A stretch of DNA of 64,000 nucleotides from an uncultured Oscillospiraceae bacterium (GCA_910587785.1 CAJUOA010000005.1:9322-73321); one strand, 5' to 3'. Positions 32,614-41,536 are shown, counted from the stretch's first letter. Numbers and translations are program-made. The notes: generated by a model not told the origin, from the letters alone.

Positions 32614-33018
32614 ATGACACAGATCGGGACCGTGACCGCCGTACCGGAGCCGGGTGCCGCCGTGGTGCAGGTGGCCCGGCAGAGCGCCTGCGCCCACAAC
32701 TGCGCCGGGTGCGCCGGGTGCGGGGCCATGGCGGGGAGCCTCAGCGTCCGGGCCCGCTCGGCGCTGGAGCTGTCCCCCGGCGACCGGGTGGAGCTCTACA
32801 GCGACGGCCGGGTGCTGGGCATCGCGGCGCTGGTGTACCTGGGGCCGGCGGTGCTGTTCCTCGCGGGGTACCTGCTCCCCGCCGGACTGCCGGAGGGGCT
32901 GCGGTACGCCTGCGGGGGGCTGGGGTTCGCCCTGGGCCTGCTGGGGGCGGTGGCGTACGACCGGCGGCTGCGGCGGCGGGGCGGCGCGGTGCGCTACCAG
33001 GTCATCCGGAAGCTGTAG
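32614..33018 (+). CDS. RseC/MucC-like membrane protein with Cys cluster
   Basis: The 134-residue protein has an N-terminal cytoplasmic part with the Cys series CAHNCAGCAGCGAM near residue 30 and two membrane helices at about 72-90 and 95-115. This matches the SoxR-reducing RseC/MucC family, whose Cys cluster probably binds iron-sulfur. It starts 12 bp after cdaR with GGAGG. A role in electron transfer to a redox partner is inference; rnf genes are not in the window. Confidence 0.75.
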   Translation: MTQIGTVTAVPEPGAAVVQVARQSACAHNCAGCAGCGAMAGSLSVRARSALELSPGDRVELYSDGRVLGIAALVYLGPAVLFLAGYLLPAGLPEGLRYACGGLGFALGLLGAVAYDRRLRRRGGAVRYQVIRKL

Positions 33019-33026
33019 GAGGCGGT

Positions 33027-33923
33027 ATGTTCGGCTATGTGCGCCCCAGTGAGGCGCGTCTGTCTGAGGCGGACAAAGAGCGCTTCGCCGCCGCCTACTG
33101 CGGCCTCTGCCGCACCCTGGGGGAGCGGTACGGCCTCGCCTCCCGGTTCATCCTGAACTACGACTTCGCCTTTCTCGCCATCCTCCTCTGGGAGGGGGAG
33201 GTGCCGGAGCCCCTGCATCGGGGGTGCATCGCCCACCCGGCGGGGAAGCGGCCCTATTTCCCGGGCAATGCCGCGCTGGAGCTCGCGGCGGACTACAGCG
33301 TGATCTTAGCCCGCTGGCAGGCGGCGGACGCCCTCGCGGACCCCGGCGGGGGGAAGGCGAAGTACCGCCTCCTCGCGGCGGCCCTGAAAGGGGGGTACCG
33401 CCGGGCGGCGGCGCGGCGTCCGGCTTTTGATGAGAAGGTGCGCGAGCAGCTCACGCGCCTGCGGGCGCTGGAGGAGGGCGGGTGCGCCTCCCTGGACGAG
33501 CCCGCGGACGCCTTTGCCCGGCTCCTGGCCGGGGCGGCGCTGGAGGCGCGGGACCCGGTGAAGCGCCGGGTGCTGGAGCAGCTTTTGTACCATCTGGGCC
33601 GCTGGATCTACCTGGTGGACGCGGCGGACGACCTCCCGGAGGACTTCGCCTCCGGCAGTTACAACCCCCTCCTGCGCCGGTTCGGCCTGGAGGAGGGGAA
33701 GCTCACAGGGGAGGCCCGGGAGAGCCTGGTGGTCTCCCTGGACCACTCCATCCGCCTGATGGGCGCGGCCCTGGAGCTGTGGGACTTCGGCGCGTGGAGC
33801 GCGGTGGTCCGCTCCGTGGTCTACGAGGGCCTTTTCCTGGTGGGAGGGGCCGTTTTGGAGGGAACATTTCACGATGGCGGCGGGGCGAAGGGCCCCTGCC
33901 GCGGAAACAAGGTGCAGTTATGA
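33027..33923 (+). CDS. DUF5685 family protein
   Basis: This 298-residue, mostly helical protein opens with MFGYVRP and FAAAYCGLCRTLGERYG, the CGLC motif seen in DUF5685 proteins of Clostridia. It also has LNYDFAFLAILL and RWIYLVDAADDLPED, which looks like an Asp-rich metal or diphosphate site and recalls prenyltransferase-like helical bundles. No known activity. It starts 8 bp after the rseC-like gene (GGAGGCGG) and overlaps the J-domain gene by 4 bp (ATGA), so all belong to one operon. Confidence 0.75.
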   Translation: MFGYVRPSEARLSEADKERFAAAYCGLCRTLGERYGLASRFILNYDFAFLAILLWEGEVPEPLHRGCIAHPAGKRPYFPGNAALELAADYSVILARWQAADALADPGGGKAKYRLLAAALKGGYRRAAARRPAFDEKVREQLTRLRALEEGGCASLDEPADAFARLLAGAALEARDPVKRRVLEQLLYHLGRWIYLVDAADDLPEDFASGSYNPLLRRFGLEEGKLTGEARESLVVSLDHSIRLMGAALELWDFGAWSAVVRSVVYEGLFLVGGAVLEGTFHDGGGAKGPCRGNKVQL

Positions 33924-34570
33924 CCGACCCCTATGAGATCTTGAACGTCCCCAGCACGGCCACGGACGAGGAGGTCAAAAAGGCCTACCGCGACCTGGCG
34001 CGGAAGTACCATCCGGACAACTACCACGACAATCCCCTGGCGGACCTGGCCCAGGAGAAGATGAAGGAGATCAACGCCGCCTACGACGCCATCCAGAAGG
34101 AGCGCAGCGGCCGCGCCCGCTCCGGCGGGGGCTACGCCCGGAGCGGCGGATATCAGTACCAATCCCAGTCCCAGGGGGGATACCAGTCCCAGGCCCGGGA
34201 GGGGGCGGCGGTGTTCCAGCAGGTGCGCATGGCCATCAACCGCAACGACTTAGGGCTGGCCGAGCAGCTCCTCCGGCAGACCGGGGAGCACGGCGGGGAG
34301 TGGAACTTCCTCATGGGGATGATCTGCTACCGCCGGGGCTGGATCGACGAGGCCCGGCGGTACTACCAGACCGCCTGCCAGCTGGACCCGGGGAACGTGG
34401 AGTACCGGCAGACGCTGAACTTCGTGGAGAACAGCGCCGGGGGCTACCGTCCCGAGGGCTACGAGACCTGGTCCACCGGGTGCGGGGGGAGCCTCTGCGG
34501 CCGGATGGCCTGCGCGTACCTGGCGTGCAATATGTGTACCTGCGGGTCGATGCGGTTTTTCTACTGCTGA
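33920..34570 (+). CDS. J-domain protein with TPR-like middle and Cys-rich tail
   Basis: The 216-residue protein begins with a J domain (residues 1-65) with intact HPD in RKYHPDNYHDN, then a Ser/Gly/Tyr/Gln linker, then a TPR-like helical repeat (INRNDLGLAEQLLRQTG, ICYRRGWIDEARRYYQTACQLDPGN). The last 32 residues hold seven Cys (GCGGSLC, MACAYLACNMCTC, FFYC). It should stimulate a DnaK ATPase for a specific client. It is coupled to the DUF5685 gene, suggesting a common client or complex (inference). Confidence 0.85.
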   Translation: MTDPYEILNVPSTATDEEVKKAYRDLARKYHPDNYHDNPLADLAQEKMKEINAAYDAIQKERSGRARSGGGYARSGGYQYQSQSQGGYQSQAREGAAVFQQVRMAINRNDLGLAEQLLRQTGEHGGEWNFLMGMICYRRGWIDEARRYYQTACQLDPGNVEYRQTLNFVENSAGGYRPEGYETWSTGCGGSLCGRMACAYLACNMCTCGSMRFFYC

Positions 34571-34646
34571 CCCTGCCGGACGGGCATTTGCGCCGGCGCA
34601 CGCTCCGCCCCCGCGGAGCAAAACAAGAACACAGAGGTAAAAGACT

Positions 34647-35531
34647 ATGGTAAAGAGCATGACCGGCTACGGCCGGGCCCGGGAGACCCGGAACGGACGG
34701 GATATCACGGTAGAGGTCCGTAGCGTCAACAACCGCTACCTGGACTGCGCGGTGAAGATGCCCCGGGCGTATATCTTCGCGGAGGACGCGGTGAAGTCCC
34801 TGGTGCAGAAGCATGTGAGCCGGGGGAAGGTGGATGTGTTCGTGAGCATCGACTCCCTGGGGGCGGAGGAGACGGTGGTGGCCGTCAACGACGCCCTGGC
34901 CAAGAGCTATATCGACGCCCTCAGGCACCTCTCCCAGCTGGGCGGCGGGATGGTCAAGGAGGACTACTACGTCACAGACCTTGCCCGCCTGCCGGACGTG
35001 CTGACGGTGACCAAGGCGGACGAGGACCTCACGGTGGTCAGCGCGGACATCTGCGCGGTGCTGGAGGAGGCCCTCAGGGCCCACGCCGCCATGCGGGAGA
35101 CGGAGGGGAAGAAGCTCACCGAGGACATCCGCCGCCGGGTGGACACCATCGCCGCCCTCACACGGCTGGTAGAGGAGCGCTCCCCCCAGACGGTGGCGGA
35201 GTACCGGCAGAAGCTCCTGGACCGGATGCGCGAGGTGCTCCAGAGTACCGCCGCCGACGAGGGGCGCATCCTCACGGAGGCGGCCATCTTCGCCGACAAG
35301 GTGGCGGTGGACGAGGAGACGGTGCGGCTCCACAGCCACCTCTCCCAGCTGCGGGAGATGCTGGAGAGCAGCGTGCCCATCGGGCGGAAGATGGACTTCC
35401 TCATCCAGGAGTTTAACCGGGAGGCCAACACCGTGGGCTCGAAGTGCTCGGACATCCAGATCGCCCGGGACGTGGTGGACATGAAGGCGGAGATCGAGAA
35501 GATCCGCGAGCAGGTCCAGAACATCGAATAG
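34647..35531 (+). CDS. yicC: YicC family endoribonuclease
   Basis: The 294-residue protein starts with MVKSMTGYGRARE and SVNNRYLDCAVKMPR, the YicC/YloC N-terminal signature, and ends with the DUF1732 part: RKMDFLIQEFNREANTVGSKC and KAEIEKIREQVQNIE. The family cleaves RNA. The gene order yicC-remA-gmk-rpoZ-priA is standard in Firmicutes. AGAGGTAAAAGACT precedes the ATG. Confidence 0.93.
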   Translation: MVKSMTGYGRARETRNGRDITVEVRSVNNRYLDCAVKMPRAYIFAEDAVKSLVQKHVSRGKVDVFVSIDSLGAEETVVAVNDALAKSYIDALRHLSQLGGGMVKEDYYVTDLARLPDVLTVTKADEDLTVVSADICAVLEEALRAHAAMRETEGKKLTEDIRRRVDTIAALTRLVEERSPQTVAEYRQKLLDRMREVLQSTAADEGRILTEAAIFADKVAVDEETVRLHSHLSQLREMLESSVPIGRKMDFLIQEFNREANTVGSKCSDIQIARDVVDMKAEIEKIREQVQNIE

Positions 35532-35540
35532 GAGGCCCGT

Positions 35541-35795
35541 ATGGAGCTTGTCAGCATCGGCTTTGGGGGACTGGTATCGGCGTCGCGGCTGGTGGCGCTG
35601 GTCAGCCCGGACTCCGCGCCGGTCAAGCGCCTCGTCAGCGAGGCCCGGGACCGCAGTATGCTCATCGACGCCACCTTCGGCCGCAAGACCGCCGCCGTGC
35701 TCATCATGGACAGCGACCATGTGGTCCTCTCCGGGCTGAGCGTGGAGAAGCTCGCGCCCCGGTTCGGCGTGGACCCGGCGGCGCTGGAGGAGTAG
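35541..35795 (+). CDS. remA: RemA/DUF370 family regulator
   Basis: The 84-residue protein matches the RemA family: ELVSIGFGGLVSASRLVALVSPDSAPVKR then IDATFGRKTAAVLIMDSDHVVLS. In Bacillus RemA is a DNA-binding activator of biofilm and osmoprotection genes that acts as a ring-shaped oligomer. It lies 9 bp after yicC with GGAGG and before gmk, the conserved context. A GTAGGGGCGG-type palindrome remnant follows the stop at 35794-35814. Confidence 0.9.
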   Translation: MELVSIGFGGLVSASRLVALVSPDSAPVKRLVSEARDRSMLIDATFGRKTAAVLIMDSDHVVLSGLSVEKLAPRFGVDPAALEE

Positions 35796-35910
35796 GGGCG
35801 GATATCGCCCGCCCCCGCGAGGCCGCGCGGGGCCGCAATAAAACGGGCGTCCCGATTGCAGAGCCGCCGGGACCCGTGCCCCACATTTTTCACGATAAGG
35901 AGGTCTTTTC

Positions 35911-36504
35911 ATGCCAAAAGGGAAGACATTCATCATCTGCGGTCCCTCCGGGGTGGGGAAGGGGACGGTAGTCAGCCGCCTGATGGAGGCGGACCCGACC
36001 CTCTATTTCTCCGTCTCCGCCACCACCCGGGCCCCCCGGGCCGGGGAGGCCGACGGCGTCCACTACCACTTCCTGACCCGGGAGAGGTTCCAGGAGTGGA
36101 TCGACGCCGGGGATTTCCTGGAGCACGCCCAGTTCGTGGGCAACTTCTACGGCACCCCCCGGCGCTACGTGGACGAGGCCATGGACCAGGGCCGGGACGT
36201 GCTCCTGGACATCGAGATCCAGGGCGCGGAGCAGATTCACCAGAAGCGGCCCGAGGCGGTGCGCATCTACATCGCCCCTCCCAGCTGGGAGGAGCTGGAG
36301 CGCCGCCTTACGGGCCGGGGCACCGAGGACGGGGAGAAGATCCGCTCCCGCCTTGCCCGGGGCCGGGAGGAGTTCGCCGCCGCCAGGGATTTCGACTATC
36401 TCGTCATCAATGACACGGTCGAGCACGCTGCTGCGGAGATCCGCGCCATCATGACGGCGGAGCACTGCCGTCCGGCGGAGCGGGCGGCGCAGATCGAGTG
36501 TTGA
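35911..36504 (+). CDS. gmk: guanylate kinase
   Basis: The 197-residue enzyme has the P-loop GPSGVGKGT near residue 11, the GMP-binding SATTRAPRAGEADGVHYHF, and the lid region RLARGREEF. It phosphorylates GMP to GDP. AAGGAGG precedes the ATG. It follows remA as in other Firmicutes. Confidence 0.96.
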   Translation: MPKGKTFIICGPSGVGKGTVVSRLMEADPTLYFSVSATTRAPRAGEADGVHYHFLTRERFQEWIDAGDFLEHAQFVGNFYGTPRRYVDEAMDQGRDVLLDIEIQGAEQIHQKRPEAVRIYIAPPSWEELERRLTGRGTEDGEKIRSRLARGREEFAAARDFDYLVINDTVEHAAAEIRAIMTAEHCRPAERAAQIEC

Positions 36505-36517
36505 AGGAGGGACCACT

Positions 36518-37045
36518 ATGAACGCAGTCCTGGAGCAGATCAAATCCCGGCGGAGCATCCGCAGGTACAGGCCGGACCCCATTCCCCAGGAAATCCTGGA
36601 CCAGATCATCGAGGCGGGGACCTACGCCGCAAGCGGCAAGGGGCAGCAATCGGCCATCATCGTCCAGGTGACGGACCGGGAGACGCGGGACAAAATCGCG
36701 GACTGGAACCGCCGGACCGGCGGCTGGCCGGAGGGGCACGACCCCTTCTACGGCGCGCCGGCCATGCTCATCGTCCTTGCCAGGCGGGACAACCCCAACC
36801 ACGTCTACGACGGGAGCCTGGTGATGGGGAACCTGATGCTTGCGGCCCACGCGCTGGGGGTGGGGAGCTGCTGGATCAACCGGGCCCGGCAGGAGTTCGA
36901 CACCGGGGAGGGGAAGGCGCTCCTCCGCTCCTGGGGCGTGGAGGGGGACTACGAGGGCATCGGCCACTGCGCCCTTGGGTGGCCGGACGGCGACGCCCCC
37001 CAGGCCGCTCCCCGGAAGGAGAACTGGGTATACTATGTGAAATGA
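36518..37045 (+). CDS. nitroreductase family flavoprotein
   Basis: The 175-residue protein starts with the family signature RRSIRRYRPDPIPQEILDQIIEAGTYAASGKGQQ, where the basic residues bind FMN phosphate, and has HALGVGSCWINRA later. Such FMN enzymes reduce nitro compounds, quinones or flavins with NAD(P)H. It starts 13 bp after gmk with AAGGAGGG, splitting the usual gmk-rpoZ pair. The substrate is unknown. Confidence 0.88.
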   Translation: MNAVLEQIKSRRSIRRYRPDPIPQEILDQIIEAGTYAASGKGQQSAIIVQVTDRETRDKIADWNRRTGGWPEGHDPFYGAPAMLIVLARRDNPNHVYDGSLVMGNLMLAAHALGVGSCWINRARQEFDTGEGKALLRSWGVEGDYEGIGHCALGWPDGDAPQAAPRKENWVYYVK

Positions 37046-37156
37046 GCCCCCGGGCCCCTGTTATGTGGGAGGGCCGGTTGGCCGATAAAGGGAAGAAGGG
37101 ATTTCCCCGATTCCGATCAACTTCCAAAAATCTAATTAAAAAGGACTGATCGCACT

Positions 37157-37375
37157 ATGATGCTCTATCCCGCGATGAACAAGCTGACGGCCAACGTGCC
37201 CAACCGGTACCTGCTGGTGAACGTGGTAGCCCGCCGGGCGCGGCAGATCGCCCAGACGGCGGAGGACGCGGACCAGAAGATGGACGAGAAGCCCGTGACC
37301 CTGGCCATCCAGGAGGTGGCGGAGGGGAAGGTGTCGGTGGCGGCGGCGGACGTGGTCATCGACAACGTGGAGTAA
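37157..37375 (+). CDS. rpoZ: RNA polymerase omega subunit
   Basis: The 72-residue protein shows NRYLLVNVVARRARQIAQ and VTLAIQEVAEGKV, the omega signature for contacting the beta-prime subunit. The length is normal for Firmicutes. It keeps its usual place before priA. A hairpin (37385-37392 with 37402-37409) follows its stop. Confidence 0.9.
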   Translation: MMLYPAMNKLTANVPNRYLLVNVVARRARQIAQTAEDADQKMDEKPVTLAIQEVAEGKVSVAAADVVIDNVE

Positions 37376-37384
37376 CGCGCACCA

Positions 37385-37409
37385 GCGCCCCCGCGGAGGC
37401 TGGGGGCGC
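37385..37409 (+). terminator. hairpin after rpoZ
   Basis: An 8-bp perfect GC stem (GCGCCCCC 37385-37392 with 37402-37409); no clean T-tract, so it may be only a pause or processing structure. Confidence 0.4.
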
Positions 37410-37435
37410 GTCTGCTGTTCATAAAGCAAACAGGA

Positions 37436-37509
37436 GCAGGGCGAAGCCCTGCGGACAAAAAGTTTTTCTTTTTCGCTTCCTTTTTCTTTGTACACAAAGA
37501 AAAAGGAAG
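37436..37509 (+). repeat. dispersed GC-hairpin plus A/T palindrome element, copy B
   Basis: GC hairpin GCAGGGC-gaa-GCCCTGC (37436-37452), then CAAAAAGTTTTTC, then a 16-bp palindrome (37476-37491 with 37494-37509, loop AC). The right arm ends in the GGAAGG that serves as the priA ribosome-binding site. Confidence 0.85.
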
Positions 37510-37517
37510 GGCTGGAG

Positions 37518-39974
37518 GTGAAGCACTTGGCGGTGATCGCGCGGGTAGCGGCGGCGGCGGCGGTGTACGCCATCGACAAGCCCTACGACTATCTGGTCCC
37601 GGCGGCGCTGGAGGAGAGGGCCAAGAGCGGCGTGCGGGTGACGGTGCCCTTCGGCAGGGGCAACCGGGTGAGCGAGGGGGTCATCCTGACCCTCACCGAG
37701 GAGAGCCGGATGCCGGAGCTCAAGAGCGTGCTGTCGGTGCTGGACGATGAGAGCGTGCTGGGTCCGGCGCAGATCAAGCTGGCGCTGTGGCTGCGGGAGC
37801 GGACGTTCTGCACCCTCTACGAGGCGGTGAAGGCCCTGCTCCCGGCGGGGCTCTGGTACCGCGTCCGGGAGGTCTGCGCCCTCACGGTGAGCCGGGAGGA
37901 GGCCCTGGAGGCCGGGGAGAACGACAAGGAGAGCCGCCTGCTGGAGGCCCTCACGGCCCACGGCGGCTCGGCGGAGCTGGAGACGCTGCGCCTGGCCTGC
38001 GGGGAGGGGGCCCCGGCAGTGGTCCGGGCCCTGCAAAAGCGGGGGCTCGTGACCATCGAGGCCTCCGCCCAGCGGAAAATCGCGGACAAAAAAGCCCGGC
38101 GGCTGCGCCTCGCGGTCCCGGCGGAGGAGGCCCTCGCCGCTGTCGAGCCCCGGCGGCGCAGCGCGCCCATGCGCTACGAGGTGGTGCGGCTGCTGACCGC
38201 CGTGGGGAGCGCCCTGGCGCCGGATGTCTGCTACTTCACCGGGGCCTCCCCCCAGACCCTGCGGGGGCTGGAGAAATCGGGCCTGGTGGAGTCCACCCAG
38301 GAGGAGGTCCTGCGGGTGCCCAAGCGGGAGGCCGCTTACGCCGGGCCCATCCTTCTCAACGAGGAGCAGCAGGCGGCCTACGACGCCCTGTGCGCCTCCC
38401 TGGACAGGGGGGAGGCCTCCTGCGCCCTGCTCTACGGCGTCACCGGGAGTGGGAAGACCCTGGTCTATATCCGCCTCCTCCAGGAGGTGGTCCGCCGGGG
38501 AAAGCGGGGGATGATCCTGGTGCCGGAGATCGCCCTCACGCCCCAGATGATGGCCCGGTTCGGCGCTTATTTCGGCGACAGGGTGGCCATGGTCCACAGC
38601 GGACTGCGCATGAGCGAGCGCTACGACCAGTGGAAGCGCATCCGCCGGGGGGAGGTGGACGTGGTGCTGGGCACCCGCAGCGCGGTGTTCGCCCCCCTGG
38701 AGGACCTGGGCATGGTGATCCTCGACGAGGAGCACGACGGGAGCTACCAGTCGGAGAACCCGCCCCGGTACCACGCCCGGGACGTGGCGAAATTCCTCTG
38801 CACCCAGCAGGGGGCGGTGCTGGTGCTGGGGTCGGCCACGCCCACGGTGGAGACCACATGGCAGGCCCAGCGGGGGGCGTACCAGAAGCTCATCCTCCGC
38901 TCCCGCTTCAACCAGCACCCCCTGCCCCGGGTGGTGATCGCGGACCTGAGAGACGAGGTCCGCGCGGGCAACTCCGGCATGATCAGCGCCCCCCTCCGGG
39001 AGGAGCTTGCGGAGAACCTCCGCCGGGGGGAGCAGAGCATATTGTTCCTCAACCGCCGGGGGAACAGCCGGATGCTCCTCTGCGGCGAGTGCGGGGAGGC
39101 CCCCCAGTGCCCCCGGTGCAGCGTGCCCCTGACCTACCACAGCGCCAACGGGCGGCTGATGTGCCACTACTGCGGTCACTCCGAGCGGGCCCCCCGGGTC
39201 TGTCCGGAGTGCGGCGGGCTCATCAAGCAGGTGGGGGCCGGGACCCAGAAGGTGGAGGAGGAGCTGGGGACGCTCTTCCCGGAGGCGAAGGTCCTGCGCA
39301 TGGACGCGGACACCGTCGCCGCCGGGCACGAGGCCCTGCTGGGCCGCTTCGAGCGGGAGAAGATCCCCATCCTCCTGGGCACCCAGATGGTGGCCAAGGG
39401 GCTGGACTTCGAGAACGTGACGCTGGTGGGGGTCCTAGCGGCGGACCTGAGCCTCTACGCGGACAACTACCACGCCGCCGAGCGGACCTTCAGCCTTCTC
39501 ACCCAGGTGGTGGGCCGGGCGGGCCGGGGGGACAAGGAGGGCCGGGCGGTGATCCAGACCTTCTCCCCGGACAACGAGGTCATCACCGCCGCCGCCGCCC
39601 AGGACTACAACAGCTTCTACGCCGCGGAGATCCGGCTCCGCCGGGCCCGGCGCTACCCGCCCTTTGCGGACGTGTTCACCTTCACCGTCTCCGGGCCGGA
39701 GGAGGGGGCGGTCCTCCGGGCCGCCGCCGGGCTCCGGGAGGCCATGCGCGCCGGGGTGCGCTACCCCACCGCCGCCAACATGCAGGTGGAGATCGTAGGG
39801 CCCGCCCCCGCGCCGGTGGTGAAGGTCAACAACCGCTTCCACTACCGGGTCTTCTGGGTGGGCCGCAACGACCACACCACCCGGGAGCTCATCGCCTATT
39901 ACCTCCGGGCCTTCCACCAGAAGAAGGAGAACCGGGGGATGAACCTCTTCGTCGACTGCAACGGGGAGGACTAG
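37518..39974 (+). CDS. priA: primosomal replication-restart helicase PriA
   Basis: The 818-residue protein has the N-terminal 3'-end-binding domain (YAIDKPYDYLVP), the helicase core with GVTGSGKT near residue 310, DEEH in ILDEEHDGSYQ, and GTQMVAKGLDF, and the zinc-binding insert CGECGEAPQCPRCS...CHYCGH...CPECGG between helicase lobes. It restarts stalled replication forks by loading the primosome. The start is taken as GTG 37518 with GGAAGG 7 bp upstream; a longer frame runs into the repeat without a ribosome-binding site. Confidence 0.96.
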   Translation: MKHLAVIARVAAAAAVYAIDKPYDYLVPAALEERAKSGVRVTVPFGRGNRVSEGVILTLTEESRMPELKSVLSVLDDESVLGPAQIKLALWLRERTFCTLYEAVKALLPAGLWYRVREVCALTVSREEALEAGENDKESRLLEALTAHGGSAELETLRLACGEGAPAVVRALQKRGLVTIEASAQRKIADKKARRLRLAVPAEEALAAVEPRRRSAPMRYEVVRLLTAVGSALAPDVCYFTGASPQTLRGLEKSGLVESTQEEVLRVPKREAAYAGPILLNEEQQAAYDALCASLDRGEASCALLYGVTGSGKTLVYIRLLQEVVRRGKRGMILVPEIALTPQMMARFGAYFGDRVAMVHSGLRMSERYDQWKRIRRGEVDVVLGTRSAVFAPLEDLGMVILDEEHDGSYQSENPPRYHARDVAKFLCTQQGAVLVLGSATPTVETTWQAQRGAYQKLILRSRFNQHPLPRVVIADLRDEVRAGNSGMISAPLREELAENLRRGEQSILFLNRRGNSRMLLCGECGEAPQCPRCSVPLTYHSANGRLMCHYCGHSERAPRVCPECGGLIKQVGAGTQKVEEELGTLFPEAKVLRMDADTVAAGHEALLGRFEREKIPILLGTQMVAKGLDFENVTLVGVLAADLSLYADNYHAAERTFSLLTQVVGRAGRGDKEGRAVIQTFSPDNEVITAAAAQDYNSFYAAEIRLRRARRYPPFADVFTFTVSGPEEGAVLRAAAGLREAMRAGVRYPTAANMQVEIVGPAPAPVVKVNNRFHYRVFWVGRNDHTTRELIAYYLRAFHQKKENRGMNLFVDCNGED

Positions 39975-40016
39975 ACGGGGCCTGTTTAGACCGGCCCGAA
40001 GGAGGATACAATAAGC

Positions 40017-40526
40017 ATGGCAATCAGAAAGATCGTCGTCCAGGGGGACTCCATCCTGAATAAGCGGTGCCGTCCGGTGACGGATTTCAACCGGCGGCTC
40101 CACATCCTGCTGGACGACATGAAGGACACCCTGGCCGAGGCCCAGGGCGCGGGCCTCGCCGCCCCCCAGGTGGGCATCCTGCGCCGGGCGGTGATCGTGC
40201 TGGACGACAACGAGGAGTTTTTGGAGCTCATCAACCCCGAGATCATCCTCCAGGAGGGGGAGCAGGAGGGGGCCGAGGGGTGCCTGAGCGTCCCCGGCAA
40301 GTGGGGCATGGTCACGCGGCCCTACCGGGTGAAGGTCCGGGCCCAGGACCGCCGGGGGAACTGGTTCGAGGCGGACCGGGAGGGCGTGACCGCCCGGTGC
40401 TTCTGCCACGAGATCGAGCACCTGGACGGCCACCTCTATGTCGAGCACATCGACCGCTTCCTCACCGACGAGGAGGTGGAGGCATACTTCGCCGAACAGG
40501 AGAATGCCCAGGGAGAGGAGGCGTAG
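40017..40526 (+). CDS. def: peptide deformylase
   Basis: The 169-residue enzyme has all three motifs: GAGLAAPQVG, EGCLSVPG and HEIEHLDGHLY, whose Cys and two His bind the metal. It removes the formyl group from new N-termini. GAAGGAGG precedes the ATG. It is followed after 3 bp by fmt, the enzyme that adds the formyl group to initiator tRNA. Confidence 0.97.
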   Translation: MAIRKIVVQGDSILNKRCRPVTDFNRRLHILLDDMKDTLAEAQGAGLAAPQVGILRRAVIVLDDNEEFLELINPEIILQEGEQEGAEGCLSVPGKWGMVTRPYRVKVRAQDRRGNWFEADREGVTARCFCHEIEHLDGHLYVEHIDRFLTDEEVEAYFAEQENAQGEEA

Positions 40527-40529
40527 CCG

Positions 40530-41447
40530 GTGCGGATCGTTTTCATGGGCACCCCGGAGTTTGCCGTGGCGGTGCTGAGGCGTCTGGTGGAGGACGGAGC
40601 GGACATCGCCGCCGTCTACACCCAGCCGGATAAGCCAAAAAACCGCGGCATGAAGCTGGTGCCAACGCCTGTAAAGGAATACGCCCTCACAGAGGGCCTC
40701 CCGGTCTTTCAGCCCCCGTCCTGCCGGGACGAGGCGGTGCTGGAGGAGCTTCGCGCCCTCGCGCCGGAGGTGATCGTGGTCGCGGCCTACGGGAAAATTC
40801 TTCCCCAGGCCCTGCTGGACATCCCCTCCAAGGCCATCATCAACGTCCACTCGTCCCTCCTGCCCCAGTACCGGGGGGCCGCGCCCATCAACTGGGCCGT
40901 CCTCAACGGGGACGCCGAGACGGGCGTCACCATCCAGTACATGGCCGCGGAGCTGGACGCCGGGGACATCCTCCTGACGAAGCGCACCCCCATCGGCCCC
41001 GAGGAGGACGCCGGGGAGCTCACCGCCCGCCTCGCGGAGCTGGGCGGCGAGGCCGCCAGCGAGGCCCTGCGCCTCCTGGAGGCGGGCACCGCCCCCCGCA
41101 CGCCCCAGGTCTACGGGCCGCAGTATCAGTACGCCTCCATGCTCTCCCGGGAGATGTCCCCCCTGGACTTCACCAAACCCGCTCAGGTCCTGGCCAACCA
41201 GGTCCGGGGCCTCATCCCCTGGCCCTGCGCCTCCACGGACGTCTCCGGCACCCGCTGGAAGGTCTTCCGCGCCCATGCGGGCCCCGAGACGGACCGCGCC
41301 CCCGGTACCATCCTCTCCGCCGGGAAGGAGGGCATCGCCGTCGCCTGCGGCGACGGCAGGAGCCTCGTCATCACCCAGCTCCAGGCCGGCGGCGGCAGGC
41401 GCATGTCCGCCGCTGACTACCTCCGGGGGCATCCCATCGACGTCTAG
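40530..41447 (+). CDS. fmt: methionyl-tRNA formyltransferase
   Basis: The 305-residue protein shows MRIVFMGTPEFAV at the start, the folate-binding NVHSSLLPQYRGAAPINWA with catalytic Asn/His, and a C-terminal tRNA-binding domain. The start is GTG at 40530, with GAGAGGAGG upstream inside the def end. It forms the usual def-fmt pair. Confidence 0.97.
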   Translation: MRIVFMGTPEFAVAVLRRLVEDGADIAAVYTQPDKPKNRGMKLVPTPVKEYALTEGLPVFQPPSCRDEAVLEELRALAPEVIVVAAYGKILPQALLDIPSKAIINVHSSLLPQYRGAAPINWAVLNGDAETGVTIQYMAAELDAGDILLTKRTPIGPEEDAGELTARLAELGGEAASEALRLLEAGTAPRTPQVYGPQYQYASMLSREMSPLDFTKPAQVLANQVRGLIPWPCASTDVSGTRWKVFRAHAGPETDRAPGTILSAGKEGIAVACGDGRSLVITQLQAGGGRRMSAADYLRGHPIDV

Positions 41448-41454
41448 GCGCCCT

Positions 41455-41536
41455 CTACTTTTTTCTTTTGTGTACAAAAGAAAAAAGTAGCAAAAAAGAA
41501 AAAACTTTTTGCGGCGAAACTCCGTTTCGCCTTCTC
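41455..41536 (-). repeat. dispersed GC-hairpin plus A/T palindrome element, copy C, inverted
   Basis: Reading the plus strand: the A/T palindrome comes first (41455-41490, CTACTTTTTTCTTTTGT arms), then GAAAAAACTTTTTG, then the GC hairpin GGCGAAAC/GTTTCGCC (41513-41531). It is the reverse of copies A, B and D. It follows the fmt stop by 8 bp and may act as its terminator. Confidence 0.85.

Noticed and set aside
37419..39329. Open frame of 636 codons opposite priA
   Set aside because: The minus-strand shadow of priA, low-complexity and without start signals.
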